Shown: positions 23,686 to 34,365 of the stretch, piece after piece | How positions within the stretch are numbered: the first letter of the stretch is position 1 | Layout of the letters: each line of letters opens with the position of its first letter | From: Cornus controversa | Lineage: Eukaryota; Streptophyta; Magnoliopsida; Cornales; Cornaceae | Direction: 5' to 3' | Length of the DNA stretch: 64,000 bases | NCBI GenBank assembly: GCA_026545225.1 | Contig: CM048846.1 | Span: 53,126,270 to 53,190,269, forward strand | The notes under the pieces: generated by a model | What the model was told of the DNA's origin: nothing | What the model saw: only the letters and a program-made list of their open reading frames with translations | Database searches by the model: none | Position numbers and translations under genes: made by a program

Positions 23686-23891
23686 ACTCCTGGCCCGCAC
23701 GAGTATAAACTGTGTACGGCCCAAAGAAAAAAAAAATTGAGTTTGTTAATCTGAACTACGTAAATGACTTGATTCCTATTGAGGGTACGTAGGCAGCTTG
23801 GAGGTTTGTTCCGAGTTCAGTCATTCATTCAAAAAAAAAAAATTCTTGTATTACTCATGGCCCGCAAGAGTATAAACTGTGAACGGCTAAA
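23686..23891 (+). repeat. short direct repeat in the Tat 3' spacer
   Basis: TGGCCCGCACGAGTATAAAC at about 23691 and TGGCCCGCAAGAGTATAAAC at about 23858, each followed by TGTG/TGTGA and ACGGC. Between them lies GAACTACGTAAATGACTTG, a word typical of Tat 3' regions. Confidence 0.8.
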
Positions 23892-24036
23892 CAAATAAAA
23901 CTTTTTGTTTGTAAAAAAAAAACAAAAAAATAAACAAAAAAATAAAATGATCTTTATTATTAAAATAGACGACATAGCAACTCTGCAAGAGTTTGTTTAA
24001 TGTATTGATAACAAGGCAATGTATAAAAGAGAGAAA

Positions 24037-24817
24037 TTAAGACAGCCATGGTAACTCCAGGATCTCTTCTTGCTCTTTCTGCAACAACTTCTCTAGAGTG
24101 CTTACAACACCACGATCATGATCAGGAATAATGGGAATCTCTTCAATTGCTTTCTTTTCTTTCTTGATGCTAGCAATAACATCTTGCCTCTGAGAGATTC
24201 GTGAATTAGCCTCCAAAATTGAAGTTTCAAGTTTCTCGATTTGAAGAAGTAAAATTTCTAACTCATTTTTATCATGGAGAAGATCTGCTTGAAGTTTCTG
24301 AACATGTGCCACATCTGCAATATCTGAAGAAAGGACCTCGTTAAGACGCGAGTTAATGTGGGCTAAGCGTTGGGAGTGTACTTCTTCAGTCAAAGCTTGG
24401 GCATATCTCGACTTAAGATCATTGTAATCTTCTGCACTCTGTAAATATGAGTTGACTCTCTCCTGAAACTCAGAACAGTCCATGGGAAGTGAAGAAATCT
24501 CATCAAAAGTTTCCTTAACTCTTGATCTAAGTAATGGAACTTTAGAAAACTCCGTCCTCTTTAACATCCTCTTGAGGTTGTTTCCCAATGCTAAGGCTGA
24601 TTGACGTCTGATTCCAGAAATCATATTCATCACATCATAAGTGGGTCCTTCAAAAAATGTGGCCTGATGTGATTCCTGAATATTCACTTGGGGCATCACA
24701 TGCCCTCCTACTGTCTCCACATGCGCCTGAAGTTGAGACTTGTGTCCAACAGAAGAATCATGAGGATGAGGCTTTACCAACACTTGATCAGAACCATGAA
24801 GAGAAGATGTGACATCT
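24037..24817 (-). CDS. antisense ORF of the Tat element, coiled-coil protein, 5'-truncated
   Basis: A minus-strand frame stays open for about 260 codons from the junction at 24817 to a stop at 24037-24039. It has no ATG of its own left near the junction, so its start was lost when the element was cut. The protein is rich in Glu, Lys, Leu and Gln with long predicted helices: DYNDLKSRYAQALTEEV, HVQKLQADLLHDKNELEI, QIEKLETSILEANSRISQ and TLEKLLQKEQEEILELPW. Several plant Tat elements are known to carry antisense ORFs at this place, some related to plant mobile domain proteins. I see no such domain here, only the coiled-coil end. Whether it is expressed is unknown. Confidence 0.7.
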
Positions 24818-25022
24818 GCCTTGTGTTATCTTGTAGAGGCATTAAGCCTCCGCCTTGGGATTATCGGATATAGGTGGTTTGGGGATGACTAAGGGTATCC
24901 AAAGGGATTAGTCCTTTCCCTAAAGGGGGTGGGAACACCCTCCATTTCACACACACGCACACAAAAAAAAAAAAAAGAGAGGGAAAAGAAGAGGAAAAAG
25001 AAAGAATGACAAAAAGTTGAGT
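24818..25022. repeat. right copy of the direct repeat flanking the Tat element
   Basis: Matches 15244-15449, including the SINE body, its A-tail (24963-24976) and the 45 bp beyond. It continues into TTTATCGGG, which is presumably the original target sequence. TTGAG at 25017-25021 equals the 5 bp just before the 5' LTR (15445-15449). Confidence 0.95.
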
Positions 25023-26640
25023 TTATCGGGAAATCTGGTGCTTGGTATTGTTATGAGATTACTCCTTACTCCCTCTCAACCTTTATTTAAAATAACGATT
25101 GTTATAGGTTGTGTGCTTCAGATTCACTGCCATTTTGGCAATGTTACAGTTGTTATGGCACCGTAATGGCCACTTTGGCCAGTGAGTAGAAAACTTCATT
25201 TTTTTACATTTTTTAATCTCCTTTCCCAACATTTTGACTTCTTTTCTCTAATACCACTTTTATAATACAAGATCCATCCTTCAACACCTCCAAAACAAAA
25301 GATCTAACTATCTAAGGCTACGTTTCAAATTCAAGAGGTAAGTTATTTACATTATTACAAATTTATAAATTGTATATGTTTTTGGTATTTACTAATGTAG
25401 AAGTTGTAAGTTGTAATTTTGTTATAAGAATTTGTTATTATCGTAGTGATTTATTAAATCTAGATATACCATATGATAACTATATACTACATTACTGATT
25501 AAGTCATTATATATTAAATGATAATTACTAATACATTACACATGTTAAGTCATCTTTTGGAATTCAACAAGATTCATAAAATTCTAACTTATAACCTGGA
25601 ATTTGACATATGTATTAGTTGTGTGAGTGAGAGCTGGGCGCGAGGTTGAAACAAGTCCATGACTGTGACAGCCAGTAGTGTTACTTAAACCCAGCACAGC
25701 TTCTGTGATCCACCATACCTGCATTGGGTGCTTACATCTTGCCTACTTTATGCCATTACTAACAAAATTGTGGTGCATCACTACAAATTTATAAACAATT
25801 TTGTGCTAGTATTACATTATTTTCGGAGCATGGATATCTTTTTGAGAAAGTTGTTTATTCTTGTTTGGTTGGTATCACTTGCATCCATATGGCTGTTGGG
25901 TGGGTTGGATCATATCATGGTTGCACCCCTAGACTGAGGCCTAGGAGAGCACAATACCTATTTGAAAAATCTATATTTGAAAAAGTTTTTATCCTCTAAG
26001 TGCTAAATTTTTATCTTGTGATGACTAACGTCTGAATTATGTTCCACTTGAAACAGGTGAAGAAAATGGCCCTTCATGCAATGAAACAGGCTGTGAAGGA
26101 GTTTGAGAAATATATAATGTAAGTTTTATGCATTTGAATTGACTGAAATACTTGATTCTCATATTTGTAGCAGTCAGTTTCCTTTTATACCTTGCAAATT
26201 ATTCTCCCAATAAGAAATCTGCCAGAAAATATATGTATATATTTATTGGGTTGACTTTTTAAGGGCTTTAAGTTTTTGCGAGTTGCGCGGTGCGGAAGTG
26301 GTGTGGAAGTTTGATCTCAGACAAAAGACCTAGAGGGGGGGTTGAATAGGGGTCTAGTTTGCTTGTTTGAGTTGCGCGGTGCGGAAGTGCTTGGAGCATG
26401 GTTCCCTCGAGTGCCCAGAGAGTAGCGTGCCCATGTAGGGGGTAGACCTAGGTGCCATGCCTGGGTAACGCGTCCCTTTTATATGGTGCTTAAGGGTCTT
26501 ATGTCCAAGGTAGCTCACTCGACATCTTGTGCAGATTTTGTGAAAGGCATTGGGTATCAAGTAGGACAATAGTGGGCGTGTGAGTTAGCTATGTGAATGT
26601 ATTTTTAGTAACCAAATATTTTCTATATTTATGTAGTGTT
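25023..26640. other. non-coding stretch with a retroelement end on the minus strand
   Basis: No firm gene. A short splice-bounded open segment (26057-26118, after a CTTGAAACAG acceptor and before TAAGT) could be an exon but matches nothing I know. At about 26270-26400 the minus strand reads TTCAACCCCCCCTCTAGG and, twice, CACTTCCGCACCGCGCAACT. This resembles the 3' end of a copia-type LTR, compare 61690-61757. Confidence 0.35.
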
Positions 26641-26643
26641 TAA

Positions 26644-26818
26644 ATGATGAAGGATTTTTAATCTCAGCATTAATAAATTTACATTCGAGAGGAAAGAACA
26701 AATGATGTAGGATCTTTAATCTCAACATCAATAAATTTACATTCAAGAGGATAGAACAAATGATGTAGGATCGTTAATCTCAGCATTAATAAATTTACAT
26801 TCAAGAGGAAAGAACAAA
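26644..26818. repeat. 58-bp tandem repeat, three copies
   Basis: Copies begin near 26644, 26702 and 26760 with ATGATG(A/T)AGGAT, continue with TTAATCTCAGCATTAATAAA and end in GAGAGGAAAGAACAA-like words. Copies are close to identical. Confidence 0.9.
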
Positions 26819-26859
26819 CTAATTTTTGAAAGACTCTAGAACAAACTACTTTTATGCTT

Positions 26860-27240
26860 CGTTTGGTAAGAGGGATGGAATAATGGATGGGATGGTGTCC
26901 GTCCCTCCTTTTGTGTGGTTGGGTGAAAGGGAAGGAAATGAATTCTATTATTATTTTAATAATATACCGCTAAAAATATAAATTATCATATTTGAATGAG
27001 GATACTAGAGTATTTTCACTTTCATCTAACAAATATTCAAATTTCTCTCTTCTACTCCACCCACTCTTGGATGGAAGTAAAATGATGAGCCTAGGGGAAT
27101 GTCTCATCCCTTATCTCATCCTCCTCCTTTTCCTCTCTCTTCTCCCAAACAATGGAAACTTGTTTCACCCCTCATCTCTTCCCTCTTACAAAGTGACAAA
27201 TTAATGAAAGAAGAGAATGGATTTAGTACAAATGTATCAA
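26860..27240. other. possible degenerate MITE
   Basis: The left boundary GCTTCGTTTGGTAAGAGG and the right boundary TGTATCAAACTACTCTTA pair weakly as inverted repeats around GTTTG and CAAAC. No target duplication is clear. The interior is non-coding. Confidence 0.2.
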
Positions 27241-27414
27241 ACTACTCTTAGAGCACTCTACAATTATTAGAGTAAAATTTGGAGAACTTAGAATTATTGA
27301 CACAATTTGGGCTTAAAGGTGTAACAGTACTGGAACAATTAATAGTCCTACTAATTTTTTAGAAGTATATGTCTTTAGAAGCCAAGAAATTCGATAATTC
27401 TTGTTATAAGTTTA

Positions 27415-27560
27415 AATGATGTAAATTCTCTATTCTTAGCACTAATAGCACAATATTAGAGAGGAATGAACAACTAAGAGAAATGAGACTGAAATCTCTA
27501 TTCTCAGCACTAATAGGATAATAGTAGAGAGGAAGGGACAACTAAGAGAAATGAGATTGA
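27415..27560. repeat. two-copy tandem repeat (~70 bp)
   Basis: CTCTATTCTTAGCACTAATA then AGAGAGGAATGAACAACTAA is repeated as CTCTATTCTCAGCACTAATA then AGAGAGGAAGGGACAACTAA. It resembles the 58-bp unit at 26644-26818 (same CAGCA(T/C)TAATA and GAGAGGAA words), so the two arrays may share an origin. Confidence 0.8.
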
Positions 27561-28680
27561 AACTAATATGACTATTTAATTTGTTTTTGTATTAGTTCTT
27601 AATTTTTGACTTTGTTATCTCAGTGCAAGTTGATTGTACTTACCTTTGTGTTGATTGCATCTTTCAAATGTGGATTTAATAGTTTTTTTAAAAAATATCT
27701 ATGTTCTTATCAACAAGTTTTACTGTGCTAGATTTACTACTCTTTTTAGATGATTATTGATTGCCCCTTTGTGATATATCCCTAAAGATTAGTGGACTAA
27801 TAAACACTAAACACTCACTAATTCTTAATAAGGGAAATGCAGAATTGTTAAGATACTAATGCAAAGAATAACTTCTTGACCCTTAATAAAATCATCAGTT
27901 GTTGAAGTGTAAATCATGCTTAACATTTAATACCATCGGGAAGTTAATTTAACTTGCTAAGGTTGCGTGGTCAGGGAATGAGGGCGAGCTTAAACACTCA
28001 CTCGAATTTCTAAAATGGAGTATTGATTTGTCTTCCGAAGTCCTGATATTCTCTTTGGGCTGGGGTGGCTGCACATTCTAATATCTTGGTTTCTTTCTCC
28101 TTTTGTCTCTACTAGACACAAAAACTAAACGACTTAAAAATGTGTGAGGTGTACTGCCTACCTCCCCTCTCTCTCTCTCTGTGTATGTGACCTTCTTTTT
28201 ACTTGCATTTTTTCTGCACTTTTCTTAAATTTATGTCTAATTGGTTTTGCTTTGAATTGAATTTTTCTTTTGAAAGTAAATAATATAAATTGATTTGATT
28301 TTTCTTTTTATACTTGCCCATCATTTTTTGCTTACTGATTTGTGGTATTTTTCTTTCTTCTTGTTTTTGAAGAAGATGTTTCCATTGCCACTCTTGGCTA
28401 CATCAGTCAGATTTCTATTCCAATTCACAGGACAAAACAAGTGGGAATTTGTCCCCCCGGCTCAAATCAAGTTTTGATAAGAGGGAGTCCCGCAACTTTC
28501 TCCTAAGCATTTACTTTCTGCATAATTTTTAATATTATTGCTTCAAGTTCCATGTTTGCTTACTAAAATAACTTGGATAATATTTCTTCATGTGTTTTAA
28601 ATATTCCTGCTACTTTTGCTTTATAAAATAATGTGGATTGTATGTCCATTTAGATAGCATTTTCATGCCCACAAATATAT
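27561..28680. other. AT-rich stretch, nothing recognised
   Basis: T-rich with a short CT run near 28170. No coding or repeat structure I can support. Confidence 0.35.
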
Positions 28681-31440
28681 TTTTCAAGATGCCATAAAGG
28701 GAAAGTTGTGATCCTTAGGATGTCTCCCAACCCACCTCCCCAAGCATTAGAAAGATAGAATAATAACCTAGGTCAGCTCAACCCCCAACCTAGGCTGGGG
28801 CTGTTTCAAAACCCTTTTAGGTGTTCAAAATAACCATTTTCATGGTTATCTAATCTTGATCTCTGATTTTTCACTAAAAAAAAAAATCATCATCTTAATC
28901 TCAAAATTCACCATTCTAATCTTTCTTTATGATTTTCATGGGAATTACCATTTTAAACTCCTTTTCCATGACTTTCTAAAATTCGTTTCTTCAAATTTTC
29001 TAAAAAATGTCACTTTCATTAATTTTCATAAAAATCACATTTTTTATGGTCAAAATAAAGTTTTCATACAAAAACCATCCCTTGTATTTTTAACTAACCT
29101 TCTTAAATATCACTATGCCTCGTCTAAAATACATTTTTTCAAAAGCCCTTATTCCAAAATTCAAGATATTCCCAGTTTGTCATATTGTAGGTGTAAATTT
29201 ATGAGTATCGTTTTATTCCGAAGTGTTCAAATTAACAAGTGAAATACATTGTTTACATCCCAAGCACAATATGGACCTAGCGTAGCCAGAATTTTAAAGT
29301 ACATGTTGAATTCATCTGGTAGATATCTCTATGTCAAATGAGCTTTTGAGATTAACAAGTCAAATATGAAAGGATGAGAGGCCATCATTTTCTCTATCCT
29401 ATGTTAATACAAATATCACCATTGATAACCCTTTTGATCTGGTTTTATTCCTTTCATTAACCCCAAGCTAGGGATCACCATGACGAAGACAGTGAGATGA
29501 TAATAGGCAAGAGCTTTAATACCTAAGTGATTATAGCTAAAAGGACAAGAGGCCCTCGTTTCTGCTATCCTACAGTGATATATATCCATTGCTAACCCCT
29601 TGTGCCATAATGAATATTCCTTTCATTATACCCACTGTTGATCACACCCTACACTGGGGTAGATTTTATTGAGATACTACATTAGACTAGTAAAAGTTTT
29701 GATGACTATGCAATCCAAATTAAAATGAAGAGAGGCCATCGTTTGTATTATCCATCATCTATTATTATTCCCATTGATGAACCCATAGAGCCTGGTTACA
29801 TTTCTTCTTCTGAACCTGCCAAGGATCATTCATTTGTAACTCAAGATGGGGCAGCTTTGGATTGATTATTCTTTCACAATAAAACAGAAGACAAATTGCA
29901 AGAAAGGCAAAAGCAAAGAAGGCCCATTGTTTAAGAAATCTACCGGGGCGAGCCGTAAACCCGGACGTCTTGGATTCGATTCTAAAAGGGCATCATAAAA
30001 GAAAGGCGAAAGTAAAGTTGGTCTAGTGATTAAAGAATCTACCGGGGTGAGCCGTAAACTCGGACATCTTGGCTTCGATTCTCGCTGGGCATCATAAAAG
30101 AAAAGTGGAAGTAAAAATGGCCTAGTGATTAAAGAATCTCTGGGGCGAGCCGTAAACTCGGACGTCTTGGGTTCGATTCTCACTGGGCAACATAAAAGTA
30201 ATGTAAAGATACTTCAAATTCAGTTAATGCCCCGACCGTATGTTACCAAAGTATAAGAAGACTAAAGATGATCCTTGGTATTTTACCCCATTTCACATTA
30301 ATTTTGAGCCTTTTATACCTTTTTCTTCATCACCTATATGTCCATAGACCACATTACAACCCATGTAAAGTCCTCTCAGATTAAGGATGATTGTATAGTT
30401 AAATTTTTTTTTTCTAGACTAACATAGAAAACTTGCCCTAAGCTGGGGCAGTTTTCCTTTTATAGTGATCACGGTTCATGAACCCCGTATTAAAGTAATA
30501 TCTTTGAGCCTTAATATCTTTTCCTTGGTTACCTTACACCTATCCCACATTACGGTCCAAATCAAAGACCTCTTCGATTGGAGAAGATCATTTAGGATTG
30601 AAAGCTCTCGCTTATTAAAGTCTCACAGGACGAGCAACATTTTCTATCATGTCCCAAATTGGGGCAGTTTTTGAGTGATCCTTAGTTTATCTCCTGATTA
30701 TGCGTCATATTTTGAGCCTAATATATCATTTCTTTCTCAAACTACTTTACCTAAAGCCCCATTACAACCCCAAGTAAAGTCCTCTTTGATCAATGATGAC
30801 TTGTTAACCAAGAAAACTCAACATGTGGTTTGATACCGAAGGAACAATACATGTCAACAAAAAATATTTCTCATATGTTTTTTTAAGATAAGGTTCATAG
30901 ATGGTGCTTGGGAATATAGACAGTTAATCAAATGTTGGTTTGAACATAGTTGAATTAATGCTACTCATTAATTGACCACCTTTTTCAAGGATATCATTTT
31001 TCAAATAAATCTTTTTTGAAGTAAATTTTTAAGAATTCTGAACAAATGTTTAAAAACTCTTAGGCAATTCCTTGCAAAATATCTTTTTAAAAAAATCTTT
31101 TCAAATTTTAAGTCCAGTTTTCTAAGAATCATTCACAATTTTCAAAACATCTTTGGCAAGACTCTTCTCAAATTGCTTTTGAAAGCTCTTTTCAAATCAC
31201 TCCTATGTTTCCTTCAAAGTCACTTCTCGTATTCGGCCTTTGGGACGAACTACATTCGACTTCATTCCCACTACGCCACTTATGGTTGGGAAAGATAGGC
31301 AACCCATATTTCATTTTGGTTCGGTCATACCATTATTTAATTAACTATTTTCTCCACCTTTCATATTACCATTTACTTCACTATTTAACTATTTATTTTG
31401 AAACCAATCATACCTTTATTTTGGTTTTGTTTTTATAATA
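28680..31440 (+). mobile_element. degenerate Tat-type 3' non-coding region
   Basis: Holds repeated words of the form AGCTGGGGCAGTTTT: GGCTGGGGCTGTTTC (28793), GATGGGGCAGCTTTGG (29846), AGCTGGGGCAGTTTTC (30441) and ATTGGGGCAGTTTTTG (30660). At 31248 GAACTACATTCGACTTCATT and then GATAGGCAACC parallel GAACTACGTAAATGACTTG and ACGTAGGCAGC in the intact Tat element (23752-23795). Together these suggest the decayed 3' part of another Tat-like element. No pol domain survives. Confidence 0.45.
29905..30195 (+). repeat. tandem tRNA-like repeat, three ~98 bp units
   Basis: GAGCCGTAAAC recurs at 29950, 30049 and 30147. Each unit carries an A-box-like GG(T/C)CTAGTGATTAAAGAATC (weaker in the first), a GTAAACTCGGACGTCTTGG middle and a B-box-like GGTTCGATTCTCACTGGGCA (two of three with small changes). 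Units are joined by CATAAAAGAAA. This looks like a SINE head or tRNA-derived repeat in tandem. The tRNA fold is not complete enough to call tRNA genes. Confidence 0.65.
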
Positions 31441-31878
31441 TATGAATATATGTGTTCAATTTCATGGTTTCTTAGTTCTAGTTAATTGCTAATGTGCTCA
31501 TTACAGAAAATAGTACTAATGATTCTTACAACTGATATCATCTCATTACTTCTGGTGGTTCCTTCCAGTTTCTTTATTGAGCCCGTTTTAGATTATGAAT
31601 TTCTTCCTTCAAATGGTTTGTTGAATCTAATGGATCCAATCAACTTCCGTGTGCTACCATCTTAGTGTAGTAGCATTTTTTTTTGTTAGGTAAATACTGT
31701 TGTTCGCACGCTGCAATACCCACTGTGAGCTTGGGGAGGAGAAGTTATACTAACTGGCCCAATGGCATGATGAATAAAGTAGTAGCATTTCTTGTATTCT
31801 TCATGTTAACAATTCTTTGAGAAATAAATTTTGTACTTAAGCAATTGACTTCTATGATTCTTTTATCTTCTTGAACAG

Positions 31879-32453
31879 TCAGGTCATAGCTACTTTGATG
31901 GGACTTCTTGTTTTTTTGGCCATTGCAATTTTTTTTATTGCCATTTCTGGAATTGTTTTCCGGTGGTTTTATGGAAGCTTTTGGACAACGGTAGGCATCA
32001 TCTTCTTTGGAGGTAATCTTCTTGACCTTTCTTTTAATGTGGGGACTATCATCTCTATCCGTCTCTATGATAATTTTTCTTCCAACCGCACTGAGATTAG
32101 AGTTCTTTGGATTGCAGGGTTGGCATTCGCATTGCGCCATGAACATCTTGCACTATTCATAACCAGTTTGTATTCTATATATTGCGCATGGAGTTATGTT
32201 GGATGGATTGGTTACTTTTGGGTTTGAATCTCTCTATTATATTTAGTGATGCTCTAATACTCTTCTTGAAAATAATGTAAATGAGCATGGAAGGCCCAAC
32301 AATACCTCTGAAACAGCTGGTGTGCAAGGCTGTCTTGTTTTTTTCTATGGTGAATCGGCTTCACCCTTTGAAATGGAGTTTGGTCAATCACCTGATCGTA
32401 GCTCAGGAGTGCCTTTGACTAGTGGGACTGATTCTGAAATAATATTTGAAGAG
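31879..32453 (+). pseudogene. membrane-anchored DnaJ protein (DNAJC14-like) fragment
   Basis: Exon 31879-32012 after an AACAG acceptor encodes transmembrane segments (MGLLVFLAIAIFFIAISGIV, RWFYGSFWTT). A ~105 bp intron (32013-32117) follows. The exon from 32118 encodes GLAFALRHEHLALFITSLYS and IYCAWSYVGW, then in another frame SDALILFLK, and near the end SSGVPLTSGTDSEI. This is the hydrophobic region just before the J domain in plant DNAJC14-like proteins, which are thought to recruit Hsp70 at ER membranes. Frameshifts occur near 32205 and 32268. The J domain itself (HPD motif) is absent: an LTR begins at 32454 in the middle of the exon. The upstream exons were not found. Confidence 0.8.
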
Positions 32454-34365
32454 TGTTGGTCTATGCCCCGTGTAGTGATATGTTTGCTCTTTTAATGTCA
32501 AAAGGTATTCTGTCCTCTCAAATGTATCAATTCTGTTTTTTACATCTCTATGAATATCTTAACACTACTAACAGACCTTTCAAGGGCATTTTTGTCATTT
32601 CAAGGTGGTTTCAGGAGGCTGCCACGTGTCAGTCAATGAGGACCATGCCAATCATTGGCCAGATTCAAAATGCACTACAGGACAAAAAAAAGGTGTCAAC
32701 CTTATCTTGTATTTTGAACCGTTGAATCATTCCAAACCACATATATATTACATGCTATACACCATGTCTCGATTCAGTGGGCTCTGAGAGAGCTTTAGAG
32801 TAAGAAACATAAACTCCAACACCTTTGTCTGCTAGAGAGCTCAATGTGGGTGTGGGTGGCTTGCTAGTGAGAGAAACAGAGAGAAAAAACCAATTCTCTT
32901 CTTCCATGAGTACGACACCACCACCAAGGATATTACAAATGAGTTTTTGTGAGAGTAATTGAAGAGAAAGAGACTGCCACTGAGCTAGGTTTTGGTGGCT
33001 TTTTAGAAAGAGCACACAGAGCTACAGTGAGAGGGAATTTCAGTTCTTAGGGCTACAGCCACATTAGGTTTACATTTTGCATCACTAGAAGAATGTTTTA
33101 GCTGGAAAAAAAAAGACTATTAAGAGAGAGTGAGGTAGTTGTGACAGATACACACGATAAAGTGAGTGTGTGTGAGAGATTGAGAGATATAGTGATAAAT
33201 CTGTGTTGAACGATGGTGACTCAAAGATGTTTCAACGACAGTTATGACACATTCTTGAGCTCAGTAGTTCTCAGCTTTGTACACTTTCATTGGCTGACAT
33301 TAATTTGATTTTTAAATCTGTGTATGCACACTCTTCACAGGCGCATATGTGTATCATGGATTAGCTTTGTTATGGATTGAATTGATGATTGTGCTCATTT
33401 CCTCCAAAATTAAGTGTATCTGAAACCCTAGAATTGCTTTTCAGTCTGCTGTCAAGATTAACAGAGGTCCTTGATTCATATATTGACTAGCCTTTAAGAT
33501 GTTGAACTCCATTTAGCTTGTGCAAGTCCAATTAAAGGTGTTTTACCTCTGATTTGTGCTTATTTGGTTAAGTCATCATTGTTCTCAAAATCTGACATGT
33601 TGATGCCTTGTTTAACTGCATACACAGTTGCTGTCCCAAAACATAGTGTGTGCTTTAATTAGAATTAATGCTATAATGTGCTTAAGGTGCATAAACATTT
33701 TCAATACACTTGCTAGAGACTTTGGAACTGATGCATGCTTCACATTTGTGGTATACAAAACTCAATCAGCTGCACTATTCACACTCAAATTGGGGCTCAA
33801 GCACTAGTTGATTGCCTAAATTGCTTTTGGTCTGGGAGTCGCTACGTCTGCTAGTTTAAATTATCATGTGTTTTGTACATGCTAGCTAGAACATAAGTTT
33901 AGGGACCTCTTTGTAATTGTAGATACCTCTAGTTTATTTCAGAACTACTAGGAATTCCTTATCAAGTTTTTATCCAAGTGCTTTTCATGTGAAAGTGCTA
34001 AGTCGAGGTCTAAATAGAGGCTACATATATCTGGTGCATAATTACTGATCACTTTTGTTGTCTAAAGCTCAATCTCTGTCAGATTATGATTATGGATGAT
34101 TTATGAGGTTTCATTTCCTTCAAGCATATTATAATTCATATTTTGAAACTGCTGAAGTTTATTTTATCCTAAAATCATATTAGAATCATTGTTTAGATTA
34201 TTATGCACTGGTTTTATTGTTGATTGTGAAAAGGGGACTGACAGATGTGTGAAGATGATCAATTTGCTTGCAAGTACTGTTCTAACAACTATCATTTAAC
34301 ATGCTAAAGATGTCACTACTATAGTAAATTATTTTAGTTTGCTACACCAAGACTTGAATACCTAA
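32454..34365 (+). repeat. LTR copy 1 (5' LTR) of the non-coding element
   Basis: Runs from TGTTGGTCTATGCC to the point where it stops matching the other copies. It holds a promoter-like CATATATATTACATGCTATA region near 32740 and an AGAG-rich leader near 32870. The real 3' boundary may be further right. Confidence 0.75.

Larger units (their letters stand above)
15450..24817 (+). mobile_element. Ty3/gypsy retrotransposon, Tat type, 3'-truncated
   Basis: Order: 5' LTR (15450-16248), primer-binding site, gag, protease, reverse transcriptase, gypsy RNase H, second RNase H, integrase, non-coding spacer, antisense ORF. Dual RNase H, no chromodomain and an antisense ORF after pol are known marks of plant Tat-lineage elements. 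No 3' LTR is present: the element ends at 24817 inside the antisense ORF and abuts a second copy of its left flank. The sense frame has in-frame stops at 18325, 19552, 20029, 21312, 22347 and 22434 and frameshifts near 16650, 20625, 21660, 21922 and 23150. Two of the shifts lie in A-runs. It cannot move on its own. Confidence 0.95.

Noticed and set aside
15450-24817. Possibility of an integrated pararetrovirus or other virus
   Set aside because: LTR, primer site, gag, protease, dual RNase H and integrase in this order identify a Tat-type retrotransposon. No movement or coat protein genes are seen.
29905-30195. Three possible functional tRNA genes
   Set aside because: B-box-like words are present but acceptor and D arms do not close properly, and units are joined by repeat linkers.
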